This document shows positions 32,044-41,364 of a stretch of 64,000 bases of DNA, piece by piece. The notes beneath the pieces were generated by a model, which saw nothing but the letters and a program-made list of their open reading frames with translations, did not search any database and had not been told where the DNA came from. The first letter of the stretch is position 1; each line of letters begins with the position of its first letter. The stretch lies in assembly GCA_009777345.1 (NCBI GenBank), contig WRMB01000015.1, positions 1 to 64,000 of the forward strand, given 5' to 3'. Source of the DNA: Micrococcales bacterium. Lineage in GTDB: Bacteria > Actinomycetota > Actinomycetes > Actinomycetales > Cellulomonadaceae. Made by a program: the position numbers and the translations under genes.

Positions 32044-34968
32044 GTGGACGAACAGGACCAGACCGGACAGGACGGGCAGCCGGGCGCGCCCGGCGAGCCA
32101 GCGCCGACAGGCACGACCGGACCGACACCGGCCAGAGGCGGCGACACCGTGGTGATCGAGCCGCCGCCCGCCCCGCCCGCGGCGGGCGCAGCGCGGTCCG
32201 CACCGTCGGCCCCGGAGGCGTCGCCGCCGGTAGAGGAGGCCGGGCTGCCCGACGAGACCGTCGTCGTCTCCTGGTCGGCCGGGCTGCCCCTGGCTGGTTT
32301 GGGACCTCCTCCCGCGCCCGCGCCGCCCGTCGGCCCGTTCGCGGCCCCGGCGCCTCCGGTGCCGTCCCCAGAACCACCGTCCGGTCTGTCCGCCGGACCA
32401 CCAGACGTCGCGCCTGTCGGGTCGGCCGCGCCCGTCGGGCTGTCACCGTCAAGCCCGGTGCCGTCAGGTCCCGTGGTGCCGTCGAGCGCGGTCGTGCCGC
32501 CCGTGGTGCCGCCTGCTCCTGCACCGACTGTGGTGGTGCCGCCTGCTCCCGCGCCTGCTCCTGCGCCTGTCGGGCCGCCTGCTCCGGCTGCGGTCGTGCC
32601 GCCCGTGTCGGTGGCCCGGCCTGCCTCTGTTCCGCCTGTGGTGCCGCCGGTCGTGCCCGTCGAGCCGTCTGGGGTGCCTGGTCCGGTCGGGTCGACACCG
32701 GCTGCGGTGGTGCCGCCTGCGCCTGTGGTGCCGCCTGCTCCGGCTGCGGCTGCGGTGGTGCCGCCCGTGTCGGTGGCCCGGCCTGCTTCTGTTCCGCCTG
32801 TGGTGCCGCCGGTCGTGCCCGTCGAGCCGTCTGGGGTGCCTGGTCCGGTCGGGTCGACACCGGCTGCGGTGGTGCCGCCTGCTCCTGCGCCTGCGCCTGC
32901 GCCTGTGGTGCCGCCTGCTCCGGCTGCGGCTGCGGTGGTGCCGCCTGCGCCTGCGCCTGTGGTGCCGTCTGCTGCGGCTGCGGTGGTGCCGCCCGTGGCT
33001 CCGCCCGCCGTGCCACCGGCGCCTCCGCCCGTCGCGGCGCCCATACCTGCGCCCGTCGGGCCGTCCGAGGCACAGATGCCGCCAGCTTTCGCGGTGCCGC
33101 CCGCGACGGACGGTCCGCCAGCGCTACGCAGCGTGACGTCGGGACGGGCCACGACCGTGCCGACCGCCTCAGACTCGCAGCTGCCGGACCAGGGGGGTCC
33201 CGCCGGGTCGGTGGCCGAGGCTGCGTCCGACCCGACCGCGGGGCCGCCGGACCCGACGCGACGACGTCGCGGGCTGAAGGTGCCGCTGGTGGTGGCCGGT
33301 GCGGTCGTGCTGCTGGTCGGCGTGTACGTCGGTGCCTGTTTCGCGCTGTCCGACCGGGTGCCCCGCGGCACGACCGTCGCCGGTGTCTCGATCGGCGGGA
33401 AGAACAGCGCGGACGCCCGCAAGGCCCTGGACCGTGGCCTGGCGGACGTCGGCACGACCCCGGTGGCGGTGGTCGTGGACGGTCAGGAGTCGACGTTCGT
33501 CCCGGCCGATGCTGGTCTGGCGTTCGACGCCCGGGCGACCGTGAAGTCGGTCACGGGTCCGCGCCTGACCGAACCAGACCACCTGTGGAAGCACATCGCG
33601 GGGGGCGGCGCCGCGACCCCGGTGACGACGACGGACCGTGACCAGCTCGAAGCGGCCGTCGACCTGCTGGGCGAGCCGGTCCGCACCGACCCGGTCGACG
33701 CCACGGTGGTGTTCACCGACCACGGTGTCGAGACGACCCCGGCCGCCAGCGGTGAGGGCCTGGACACCGCGGCCGCCGCCCGGACCATCGCCGCGCAGTG
33801 GTTGACCGCCGACGGTCCGCTGCAGCTGAAGATCGTCACCCTCGAGCCGCAGATCACCGACGCGGCGGCCGGACGGGCGGTGACCGAGCAGGCCGAACCG
33901 CTGATGGACGGGCCCGTCACGGTCAAGGTCCAGGACAAGACGGCGTCGCTGAGCGTGGCCCAGATGACCACGGGGGCCACGTTCGTCCCCCGGGACGGTG
34001 CGCTCGTCCTGACCCTGGACGGTCCGGGGCTGGTGCGTCACGTCGCGGGCCAGATGCCCGAGCTGCTGAACAACCTCGGGGACGCGCACTTCGACTTCGA
34101 CGCCGCCGGGCAGCCGGTGATCGTGGTCCCCGACGTCACCAGCAAGACGGTCGACTCCGGTGCTCTGGCCACGGCGGTCGTCGCGGCCAGCACCACCGCC
34201 GGGCGGACCGCCACCGCCGAGATCGTCGAGTCCGACCCGGAGCAGTCCAGAGCGGAGCTCGAGGCCCTGGGGGTCAAGGAGGTCGTCGGTGAGTTCAGCA
34301 CCCCGCTGACCGCCGAGCCGCGGCGCACGAGCAACATCACCAACGGTGCCCGGCTCATCAACACCATCCTGGTGCGCCCGGGGGAGACGTTCAGCCTGGG
34401 TGCGAGCCTGGAGCCGGTGGACGCCTCCAACGGGTTCCGCGAGGCCGGGGTGATCAACAACGGCATCCACACCGACGGGATGGGCGGCGGCCTCTCGCAG
34501 CTGTCGACCACCACGTTCAACGCCGCCTTCGAGTCGGGTATGGAGCTGGTCGAGTACCGGGCGCACACCGAGTGGATCAGCCGCTACCCGGAGGGGCGGG
34601 AGTCGACGCTGTACTACCCGGACCTGGACATGAAGTGGAAGAACAACACTCCCTACGGTGCGCTGGTCAAGGCCTGGATCGACCCCAGCGGGCAGTGCAG
34701 CCTGGGGAAGACCTCAGGGTCGGGCTGCGTGCGCGTGCAGATCTGGAGCACCAAGTACTGGACGGTCGAGTCCGAGACCTTCCCCCGGCAGGACCACGTC
34801 GCCCCGACCACCCAGCACATCAGCTCGCCGCGGTGCGAGCCCTCCAGCGCGGGCAACGGCGGGTTCCTGTCGACCGGGGTGCGTCGGGTGTACCTCGACG
34901 GAGAGCTGAAGGACGAGTTCCGCTGGTCGTGGCGGTACAAGCCGACCAACAAGATCGTCTGCGACTGA
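32044..34968 (+). CDS. VanW-domain membrane protein with Pro-rich repeat tail
   Basis: A 974-residue protein. The first 400 residues or so are a low-complexity Pro/Val/Ala cytoplasmic region (PPAPAPVV repeats) that contains a 54-residue unit present twice. A membrane helix follows (VPLVVAGAVVLLVGVYVGACF, about 414-434), then outside peptidoglycan-binding-4-type repeats, and a VanW domain (about 760-900; RPGETFSLGASLEPV, GMGGGLSQLSTTTFNAAF). VanW proteins are linked to cell-wall and glycopeptide responses but the reaction is unknown. GTG 32044 is taken as the start because the acidic tail opens there; the ribosome site is weak. Confidence 0.7.
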   Translation: MDEQDQTGQDGQPGAPGEPAPTGTTGPTPARGGDTVVIEPPPAPPAAGAARSAPSAPEASPPVEEAGLPDETVVVSWSAGLPLAGLGPPPAPAPPVGPFAAPAPPVPSPEPPSGLSAGPPDVAPVGSAAPVGLSPSSPVPSGPVVPSSAVVPPVVPPAPAPTVVVPPAPAPAPAPVGPPAPAAVVPPVSVARPASVPPVVPPVVPVEPSGVPGPVGSTPAAVVPPAPVVPPAPAAAAVVPPVSVARPASVPPVVPPVVPVEPSGVPGPVGSTPAAVVPPAPAPAPAPVVPPAPAAAAVVPPAPAPVVPSAAAAVVPPVAPPAVPPAPPPVAAPIPAPVGPSEAQMPPAFAVPPATDGPPALRSVTSGRATTVPTASDSQLPDQGGPAGSVAEAASDPTAGPPDPTRRRRGLKVPLVVAGAVVLLVGVYVGACFALSDRVPRGTTVAGVSIGGKNSADARKALDRGLADVGTTPVAVVVDGQESTFVPADAGLAFDARATVKSVTGPRLTEPDHLWKHIAGGGAATPVTTTDRDQLEAAVDLLGEPVRTDPVDATVVFTDHGVETTPAASGEGLDTAAAARTIAAQWLTADGPLQLKIVTLEPQITDAAAGRAVTEQAEPLMDGPVTVKVQDKTASLSVAQMTTGATFVPRDGALVLTLDGPGLVRHVAGQMPELLNNLGDAHFDFDAAGQPVIVVPDVTSKTVDSGALATAVVAASTTAGRTATAEIVESDPEQSRAELEALGVKEVVGEFSTPLTAEPRRTSNITNGARLINTILVRPGETFSLGASLEPVDASNGFREAGVINNGIHTDGMGGGLSQLSTTTFNAAFESGMELVEYRAHTEWISRYPEGRESTLYYPDLDMKWKNNTPYGALVKAWIDPSGQCSLGKTSGSGCVRVQIWSTKYWTVESETFPRQDHVAPTTQHISSPRCEPSSAGNGGFLSTGVRRVYLDGELKDEFRWSWRYKPTNKIVCD
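32598..32880 (+). repeat. 162-bp internal repeat in the VanW gene
   Basis: Two tandem units of 162 bases encode the same 54-residue Pro/Val/Ala stretch with very few changes (for example GCCTCTGTT against GCTTCTGTT). The surrounding PAPAPVVPP codons form a shorter irregular repeat. The frame is kept across the array. Confidence 0.7.
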
Positions 34969-34986
34969 TCCCTGGACCAGGGCTGA

Positions 34987-35235
34987 TCACGGGCGGCGGG
35001 CAGGGGGCGGCGGGATAGTTCGGGCGGCGACGATATCGGACGCCGGGACCCAGGTCGGGCCGTGCCGTCCGGCGATCCGCAGGCCCTCGGTGGTGATCTC
35101 GACCACCTCGCCCAGTACGTCGGTCAGCTGGGGTTGGTCCGGGGCGGGGTGGTCGTCGCGGCGTCGCCGCACCACGACCCGCTGACCGGGGACGAACGTC
35201 CGCCACCGGCCTGCCGGGCGCGATCTGGTGCTCAC
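34987..35235 (-). CDS. Rv0428c-type SH3-like domain, stand-alone
   Basis: An 82-residue protein with a beta-rich fold: FVPGQRVVVRRRR, then LGEVVEITTEGLRI, TWVPASDIVAARTIP. This pattern matches the N-terminal domain of Rv0428c-type acetyltransferases that often lie next to fdxA and dapC. Here no acetyltransferase domain follows; the frame stops 19 bases after the VanW gene. It may be a shortened gene or a functional domain protein. TAGTAT lies seven bases before GTG 35235 on the minus strand, so it has an own promoter. Confidence 0.5.
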   Translation of the reverse strand: MSTRSRPAGRWRTFVPGQRVVVRRRRDDHPAPDQPQLTDVLGEVVEITTEGLRIAGRHGPTWVPASDIVAARTIPPPPARRP

Positions 35236-35303
35236 TTCGGAGATACTAGGGGTCGGTGCCCCCTCTCTAGGTCGGGGGCGTGCGGCTGGAAGGACCGGAG
35301 CCT

Positions 35304-35624
35304 GTGACGTACGTGATCGCCGAGCCCTGCGTGGACGTGAAAGACAAGGCGTGCATCGACGAGTGCCCGGTGGACTGTATCTACGAGGGTAGACGCATGC
35401 TGTACATCCACCCGGCCGAGTGTGTGGACTGCGGCGCCTGCGAGCCGGTGTGCCCGGTCGAGGCGATCTACTACGAGGACGACGTGCCGGAGCAGTGGGG
35501 TGCCTACTACGACGCCAACGTCCACTTCTTCGACACCCTGGGCTCTCCGGGCGGCGCGGCGCGCAAGGGGCCGGTCAGCTTCGACCACCCGCTGGTCGCG
35601 GACCTGCCGCCCCAGGCCGAGTAG
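35304..35624 (+). CDS. fdxA: 7Fe ferredoxin
   Basis: A 106-residue ferredoxin with one 3Fe-4S and one 4Fe-4S site: ACIDECPVDCIYE and CVDCGACEPVCPVEAIYYED hold the Cys clusters, and the C-terminal tail of about 45 residues is typical of the mycobacterial FdxA type. It carries electrons for low-potential redox enzymes. GTG 35304 follows GGAAGGACCGGAG. It sits head-on before dapC, as in many actinobacteria. Confidence 0.93.
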   Translation: MTYVIAEPCVDVKDKACIDECPVDCIYEGRRMLYIHPAECVDCGACEPVCPVEAIYYEDDVPEQWGAYYDANVHFFDTLGSPGGAARKGPVSFDHPLVADLPPQAE

Positions 35625-35639
35625 GCGCCGGGTGAGGTC

Positions 35640-36779
35640 GTGGGCCTGTTCGCCGCCGCACTGCCGGACTTCCCCTGGGACTCGCTGACGCCCTACGCCG
35701 ACCGGGCCCGGGCGCACCCGGGCGGGATCGTCGACCTGTCCGTCGGTACGCCCGTCGACCCCAGCCCCCTGTCGGTGCGCGCCGCGCTGGAGGCCGCCTC
35801 GGACTCGCCCGGCTACCCGCCGACCGCCGGGACGCCCGCCCTGCGGGAAGCGGTCGTGGACTGGTTCGCGCGCCGTCGCGGAGTGCCCGGGCTGACGCAG
35901 CGCGCCGTGCTGCCCACGGTCGGCTCCAAGGAGATGGTGGCGCTGCTGCCGTCCCTGCTGGGCCTGGGGACCGGGGACGTCGTGGTGCACCCGGCGGCGG
36001 CCTACCCGACCTACGACGTCGGCGCCCGGCTGGCCGGGGCCACCCCGCTGCCGTCGGACGACCCGGCGGCGGTGCTAGAGGCCGACGACGCCGTGCGGCT
36101 GGTCTGGCTGAACTCCCCGGCCAACCCGACCGGCCAGGTGCTGGACGTCGCGGCGCTGGCCGCGGTGGTGGCAGCGGCCCGGCGGGCCCAGGCGCGGCAC
36201 GGCCACCCGGTGGTGGTAGCAGCCGACGAGTGCTACGCCGAGCTGGCCTGGGCGCGGCCGTGGGTGGACGACGGGGTGCCGTCGTTGCTGGACCCGCGGG
36301 TGACCGGCGGAGACCTGGCCGGGCTGCTGGCGGTGTACTCGTTGTCCAAGCAGTCGAACCTGGCCGGGTACCGGGCGGCCTTCGTCGCCGGGGACGAGTC
36401 TGTGGTGGCCGGGCTGCTGGAGGTCCGCAAGCACGCCGGGTTCATGGTGCCCGGCCCGGTGCAGGCCGCGATGCTCGCGGCCCTGGGGGACGACGCGCAC
36501 GTCGCGGAGCAGCGGGAACGCTACGCCCGGCGGCGCACCGCCCTGCGCCAGGCGCTGGAGCACGCCGGGTACGTCGTCGACGGGTCGGCGGCGGGGCTGT
36601 ACCTGTGGGTCCGGCCGGTGGGTCGGCAGGGCGCCTGGGCGACGGTGGCGGACCTAGCCGGACTGGGTATCCTCGTGGCGCCCGGTGTCTTCTACGGTGA
36701 CGACGAGCACGTCCGGGTGGCGCTGACGGCCACCGACGAGCGGGTGGCCCAGGCCGTCGCCCGCCTCACCGGGGCGTGA
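35640..36779 (+). CDS. dapC: N-succinyldiaminopimelate aminotransferase
   Basis: A 379-residue class I PLP aminotransferase that fits actinobacterial DapC by length and by its place behind fdxA. PLP-binding motifs are seen as NSPANPTGQVL (Asn-Pro motif) and SLSKQSNLAGYR, where the Lys forms the Schiff base. It makes N-succinyl-LL-2,6-diaminoheptanedioate on the succinylase path to lysine and peptidoglycan. It starts at GTG 35640, 15 bases after fdxA. The dapD gene of the same path appears only as a short fragment elsewhere in the window. Confidence 0.88.
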   Translation: MGLFAAALPDFPWDSLTPYADRARAHPGGIVDLSVGTPVDPSPLSVRAALEAASDSPGYPPTAGTPALREAVVDWFARRRGVPGLTQRAVLPTVGSKEMVALLPSLLGLGTGDVVVHPAAAYPTYDVGARLAGATPLPSDDPAAVLEADDAVRLVWLNSPANPTGQVLDVAALAAVVAAARRAQARHGHPVVVAADECYAELAWARPWVDDGVPSLLDPRVTGGDLAGLLAVYSLSKQSNLAGYRAAFVAGDESVVAGLLEVRKHAGFMVPGPVQAAMLAALGDDAHVAEQRERYARRRTALRQALEHAGYVVDGSAAGLYLWVRPVGRQGAWATVADLAGLGILVAPGVFYGDDEHVRVALTATDERVAQAVARLTGA

Positions 36780-37105
36780 GCTACCCGCCCCGACGGTCCG
36801 GTCCGGACCGTAGTGCGCCTCTGCACGGTCGAGCCTCGGTCGCTCTCGGGCGACCGCAAGGTCAAGCAAGCCCATGGAAGAGGTAATGCTCGGTGCCTGC
36901 ATGAGCCGAAGGGCCCACCAGGGTGGTCCAGCAGTGTGAGATTCGTCACAAAGTGGCACTGGTTTCCCTCAGGGTCTTAGCCAACGGGCCCCGGGCGGGT
37001 ACCGTGCACTCAGAGCCGCCACGCCTCGACCGACCGACCCGCCCGCCGGGACCGGACGGCGGGGCGTCGCGGCCAACCCCGACAGACCGATACTGGAGGT
37101 ATCCC
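36780..37105. other. 326-bp dapC-gltA intergenic region
   Basis: No gene was found. It begins with the dapC terminator and ends with the gltA ribosome site TGGAGGT (37093-37099). The gltA promoter probably lies near 36935-37010; TTGGCT or TAGCCA-like boxes were seen but no clear pair. No riboswitch was recognised. Confidence 0.5.
36793..36811 (+). terminator. hairpin behind dapC
   Basis: ACGGTCCG (36793-36800) and CGGACCGT (36804-36811) form a stem of eight with a three-base loop, starting 13 bases after the dapC stop. A T-run is lacking, as is common in this genome. Confidence 0.6.
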
Positions 37106-38410
<1,305 letters not shown>

Positions 38411-38423
38411 CCTGACGAGAACT

Positions 38424-38459
38424 ACGACGGCCCCGGTCCGCACGGACCGGGGCCGTCGT
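38424..38459. terminator. strong bidirectional terminator gltA/tetR
   Basis: A 17-base stem (38424-38440 with 38443-38459) with a two-base loop lies 13 bases after the gltA stop and before the stop of the facing TetR gene. The perfect pairing on both strands suits termination in both directions. Confidence 0.8.
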
Positions 38460-38490
38460 CGTCCAGGGGTGCGCAGAGCAGCGGGAGGGC

Positions 38491-39108
38491 TCAGGAGGCG
38501 GTGTCCCGAGCCTGGTCGGCCTGCCGGGCTGCCGCGGCGATGAGGGTCATGGCCGCTGTCACTCCGGCCTCGCCCGTCTTGGTGAGCGCGGCCTGCGGTC
38601 CGGTCGCCAGGACCATGGCGGTCAGGTTCAGCACGGCCTGCGGTCCGGTCGCCAGGAGGATGATCTGGACGAGCAGCGGTGCGGTCTGCTCCGGCGTCAG
38701 CCCGAGCCAGGTGGCGAGGGTCTGGACCTTGGCCTGGCACTTGAGGGCACGGGGGCTGCGCAGGTCGATCGCGCTGGTACGTTCCAGCGACTCCCACTGC
38801 ATCAGCCTCATCAGCTCGGGGTGCTTGCGGTGGTAGGCCACCAGGTTCCCGAGGTAGTCCCGGACCGTAGCCGCCGCGTCCGGGGCGTCCGACGGCAGGG
38901 GGACCACGTCCAGCAGGTCTTCCAGCGCGTCGTCCACCACGGCCTCGAAGAGGCCCTCTTTACTACCGAAATAGGCGTAGATCCGCTGCTTGTTCACGCG
39001 CGAGACAGCAGCGATCCGGTCTGTGCGCCCTCCGGCGAGCCCGTAACGAGCGAACTCTTTGCGGCCCGCGTCGAGCAGAGCCCGCTTGGTCCTGGAAGAG
39101 TTAGGCAT
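38491..39108 (-). CDS. TetR-family regulator of the AvrD-like locus
   Basis: A 205-residue TetR regulator. The DNA-binding domain spans residues about 6-52 (RTKRALLDAGRKEFARYG, then the recognition helix VNKQRIYAYFGSKEGLF). The ligand domain carries a 15-residue in-frame duplication (LATGPQAVLN / LATGPQAALT) near the C-terminus. It is read away from the avrD-like gene, and the start ATG 39108 lies six bases after TATACT (leaderless). The neighbouring palindromes suggest that it represses both its own gene and the AvrD-like operon, and that the operon's product releases it; this is inferred from layout. Confidence 0.8.
   Translation of the reverse strand: MPNSSRTKRALLDAGRKEFARYGLAGGRTDRIAAVSRVNKQRIYAYFGSKEGLFEAVVDDALEDLLDVVPLPSDAPDAAATVRDYLGNLVAYHRKHPELMRLMQWESLERTSAIDLRSPRALKCQAKVQTLATWLGLTPEQTAPLLVQIILLATGPQAVLNLTAMVLATGPQAALTKTGEAGVTAAMTLIAAAARQADQARDTAS
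38589..38657 (-). repeat. 24-bp direct repeats inside the TetR gene
   Basis: The same 24 bases, beginning CGGCCTGCGGTCCGG, are at 38589-38612 and 38634-38657, 45 bases apart, which gives the 15-residue duplication in the regulator's ligand domain. Confidence 0.85.
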
Positions 39109-39119
39109 ACTACTAGTAT
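39107..39119 (-). promoter_or_regulatory. TetR promoter with palindrome over the -10 and start
   Basis: ATACTA-C-TAGTAT (39107-39119) is a perfect palindrome that spans the -10 box TATACT and the first codon of the TetR gene. A -35-like TTGCTC lies 18 bases further upstream. A repressor bound here would block its own transcription. Confidence 0.5.
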
Positions 39120-39306
39120 AGGGAAAGTGTCGGCTGGGGAGCAAACGGGTAAGGGAGCGGTGAATCATCCTACCTCTCGGAGCGGACCAGGCTGGGATGA
39201 GGTTGCTCCCTGCGCCGGACCGGGTCCCGAAGCGAGTGTCTGGGACTGGCTGGGAGATTGCCTCGCAGCACTCTGACCTGGGATAACGGGCGGAGTAGCA
39301 CGATCG

Positions 39307-39335
39307 TTGCAAACCAACCAGATGGTTGCTACGCT
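39307..39335 (+). promoter_or_regulatory. AvrD-like operon promoter with ARE-like operator
   Basis: TTGCAA (39307-39312) and TACGCT (39330-39335) are 17 bases apart, an ideal vegetative promoter. The palindrome CAACCA-GA-TGGTTG (39315-39328) fills the spacer. It resembles the AACC-containing inverted repeats bound by gamma-butyrolactone receptors of the ArpA/ScbR type. Binding there would exclude RNA polymerase. The transcript would have a leader of about 115 bases. Confidence 0.6.
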
Positions 39336-39454
39336 GTTTGCGCTCCCAGTGCTGTGGGTGTGCACAACTCGTCAAGCTGCCAGAGAGGAGGCGACCAGCG
39401 CGCGGCGTTGGTCCCAGTCAGCCGTACCCAGAACACTGCTTCGAGGGAGTAGTA

Positions 39455-40414
39455 ATGCCACAGCATTTCGCAAGTGTCGACGACGTGCTAGGTGAAGCCG
39501 AGTCGCGCTATTTTGGCGTCGGCCACAGCCGAGTTGAGTACAGTTTTTCTGACTACGCGGTCACCAGCACGGCGCGTTGTTCCGCCGAGATCAACGGAAC
39601 CTGGTCGCAGAAGGGTGAGCAGCAGCAGGTCCCGCACGCCTCCACGCTCGATGCCATGGTCATGGCGAACACCATGGCCGAACGCCACTGCCTGGACGTG
39701 CTGAACTACTCGGAATCCAAGGTCGCGAGGCTGTTCCCGGCTCGCGTGACGGTCCGGGCAGGCTCTGAGCCCTCGCCGATCGACGGTATGCACCTGTCAG
39801 CGAGCCTGGAGCAGGTCGCCAGCCTGAACCCGGCTGAGCTCGTCTTCCGGGTGATGGTGGCCAGTCTCGAGGTCCGCCTCGTCCTGGTCGAGATAGACCC
39901 GAGCCGCCTGGACGAGACGGAGCTGGTCGGCTCTGCGCTGTCGGGTGATGTGGTGCGCCGACCGCGAGAGACGAGGATCGAGAACCTGGTGCTCTCGGAC
40001 GACGCCGCTCAGGTCGAGGCCGCAGCCTACGTCCAGCAGGCGAAGATCCCTCCGGCGCAGTACGGGCTGGGGTGGCAGGTCAGCGACCGGTTGCAGCTGA
40101 CCGAGGCGCTGCTGGTCTGCGCCCAGGTCTGCCAGGTCATGATCTACCAGCACGACCAGATCGACCGAGCCGAGTCCGAGAACCTCTGGATGCGGCGTAT
40201 CGAGATCGAGCTCTTCCCCGACCGGCCGCTCCGTCCAGGACAGCCCACGGTCATCCAGGGGGCCATCGACCGGGTGACCGACGTCCCGCTCGGAGAGAAA
40301 GTCTTCAGGAGCTTCCGGGTCTCCGGCGGCTCGGGCCATCTGCGCTGCTCGGCGAACATCGCCCATGCCCTGCCGCCCCGCACCTTGGCGGAGTTGATGC
40401 GCAGTGCTCGATAG
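39455..40414 (+). CDS. AvrD/AfsA-like hotdog protein, putative signal synthase
   Basis: A 319-residue protein. The N-terminal block SVDDVLGEAESRYFGVGHSRVEY (about residues 6-28), the STLDAMVMANTMAERH helix and two repeated hotdog-like halves match my recollection of AvrD, the Pseudomonas syringolide synthesis protein, which is related in reaction to AfsA of A-factor synthesis. Both join a beta-keto fatty acyl chain to a sugar-derived partner. The ATG at 39455 follows GAGGGAGTAGTA. It is the first gene of an operon with a P-loop kinase and an ABC exporter. Assignment rests on motifs and context and needs a profile search. Confidence 0.6.
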   Translation: MPQHFASVDDVLGEAESRYFGVGHSRVEYSFSDYAVTSTARCSAEINGTWSQKGEQQQVPHASTLDAMVMANTMAERHCLDVLNYSESKVARLFPARVTVRAGSEPSPIDGMHLSASLEQVASLNPAELVFRVMVASLEVRLVLVEIDPSRLDETELVGSALSGDVVRRPRETRIENLVLSDDAAQVEAAAYVQQAKIPPAQYGLGWQVSDRLQLTEALLVCAQVCQVMIYQHDQIDRAESENLWMRRIEIELFPDRPLRPGQPTVIQGAIDRVTDVPLGEKVFRSFRVSGGSGHLRCSANIAHALPPRTLAELMRSAR

Positions 40415-40516
40415 ACGTTCTGGCCAGACTCGTCGTGCCGGAGACGGTGCGGCAGGCTGCAGACCACTGCCGACCAGCAAGGGGTCGGTATCAGGATCAC
40501 GAGGTACGGAGACAGC

Positions 40517-41314
40517 ATGGTAGGCAACACAGAGAGCACCAGAAGCGCCGACGGTATCCGCGCGGTGATCTCTGGCACCTATTCGACGGGCAAGACTACG
40601 ACGGCGACAGCGTTGTCCATCGCAACGGGGCTGCCGCTGATCAACGCACTGTCTGCCCGAGAGATCCTGGTCGACCTGTACCCCGGGCGTCGGTTCCAGG
40701 ACATGAGTGCCGAAGAGCTCATGGCGCTGGGGCTGCGTCGTTTCGAGGAACGTTGTCGCGCGGAGGCCGAGCTCTTGGTGGGAGGGTCGTTCATCTCTGA
40801 CGGGTCGGTCCTGAACGAGTGGATATACGCTACGGTGCGGAGAAAGATCGGGATCAACCCGGGCGCTTCGCTGTGGCACCAGGTGCTGAAGATCATCGCG
40901 GGAATACCCTTTGCGCCTTTCTTCGGCATCTACACCAGGGCGTTCGGCCAGGTCGCGCGCATCCACGCGGCCACCTACTACACACATGTGGTGCACCTGC
41001 CTGTCGAGTTCCCGATGGACAGCGACGGTCATCGTCCCGTGTCCGAACGCTACCGCAAGATTTCCGACAGGGACATCCGGGAGGAGTTTGCAAGGCTCGA
41101 CATCCCGAGCGCCACCATCGGCGGGTCGCACGTCCAGAGGGTCGCGCAGATCGCTGCTCACCTCGGCCTGCCTCTTGTCATGCCGGCTGGTGATGCGGTG
41201 GTGCAGGCTGCTCAGACGATCAGAGCAAGCCGGGAGGCCGTGGCTCGGCGCATCATCGAACAGCAGCAGTCGCCGTCCGTGGGCGAACGGCTCCGTCTTG
41301 CCACCAGGTTCTAG
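40517..41314 (+). CDS. NadR/AAA_28-type P-loop kinase
   Basis: A 265-residue nucleotide-binding protein with the P-loop GTYSTGKT at residues 20-27 and an acidic motif GSFISDGSVLNEW (Walker B-like) near 90-102. It belongs to the NadR/Ttd14-like AAA_28 group, whose members phosphorylate small nucleosides or related molecules. Here it may phosphorylate the substrate or product of the AvrD-like enzyme. It begins 102 bases after that gene with GGAGACAGC before the ATG. A second copy, cut at the N-terminus, lies at 44590-44888 and aligns with residues 169-265 of this one. Confidence 0.7.
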   Translation: MVGNTESTRSADGIRAVISGTYSTGKTTTATALSIATGLPLINALSAREILVDLYPGRRFQDMSAEELMALGLRRFEERCRAEAELLVGGSFISDGSVLNEWIYATVRRKIGINPGASLWHQVLKIIAGIPFAPFFGIYTRAFGQVARIHAATYYTHVVHLPVEFPMDSDGHRPVSERYRKISDRDIREEFARLDIPSATIGGSHVQRVAQIAAHLGLPLVMPAGDAVVQAAQTIRASREAVARRIIEQQQSPSVGERLRLATRF

Positions 41315-41364
41315 TGTCCCGTGCGGGGCACCAGCGCATCAGGAACTCACAGAAGAGAGGCACC

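Noticed and set aside
31688..33455. Minus-strand Thr/Gly/Ala-rich frame opposite the VanW gene
   Set aside because: Its repeats come from the Pro-rich repeats of the VanW gene read backwards; no signal peptide or ribosome site.
38424..38459. Riboswitch or small RNA between gltA and the TetR gene
   Set aside because: A plain 17-base stem with a two-base loop between converging genes is best read as a terminator.
40072..40800. Overlapping frame across the AvrD-like and kinase genes
   Set aside because: It is a GC shadow; the two annotated genes have ribosome sites and family motifs in their own frames.
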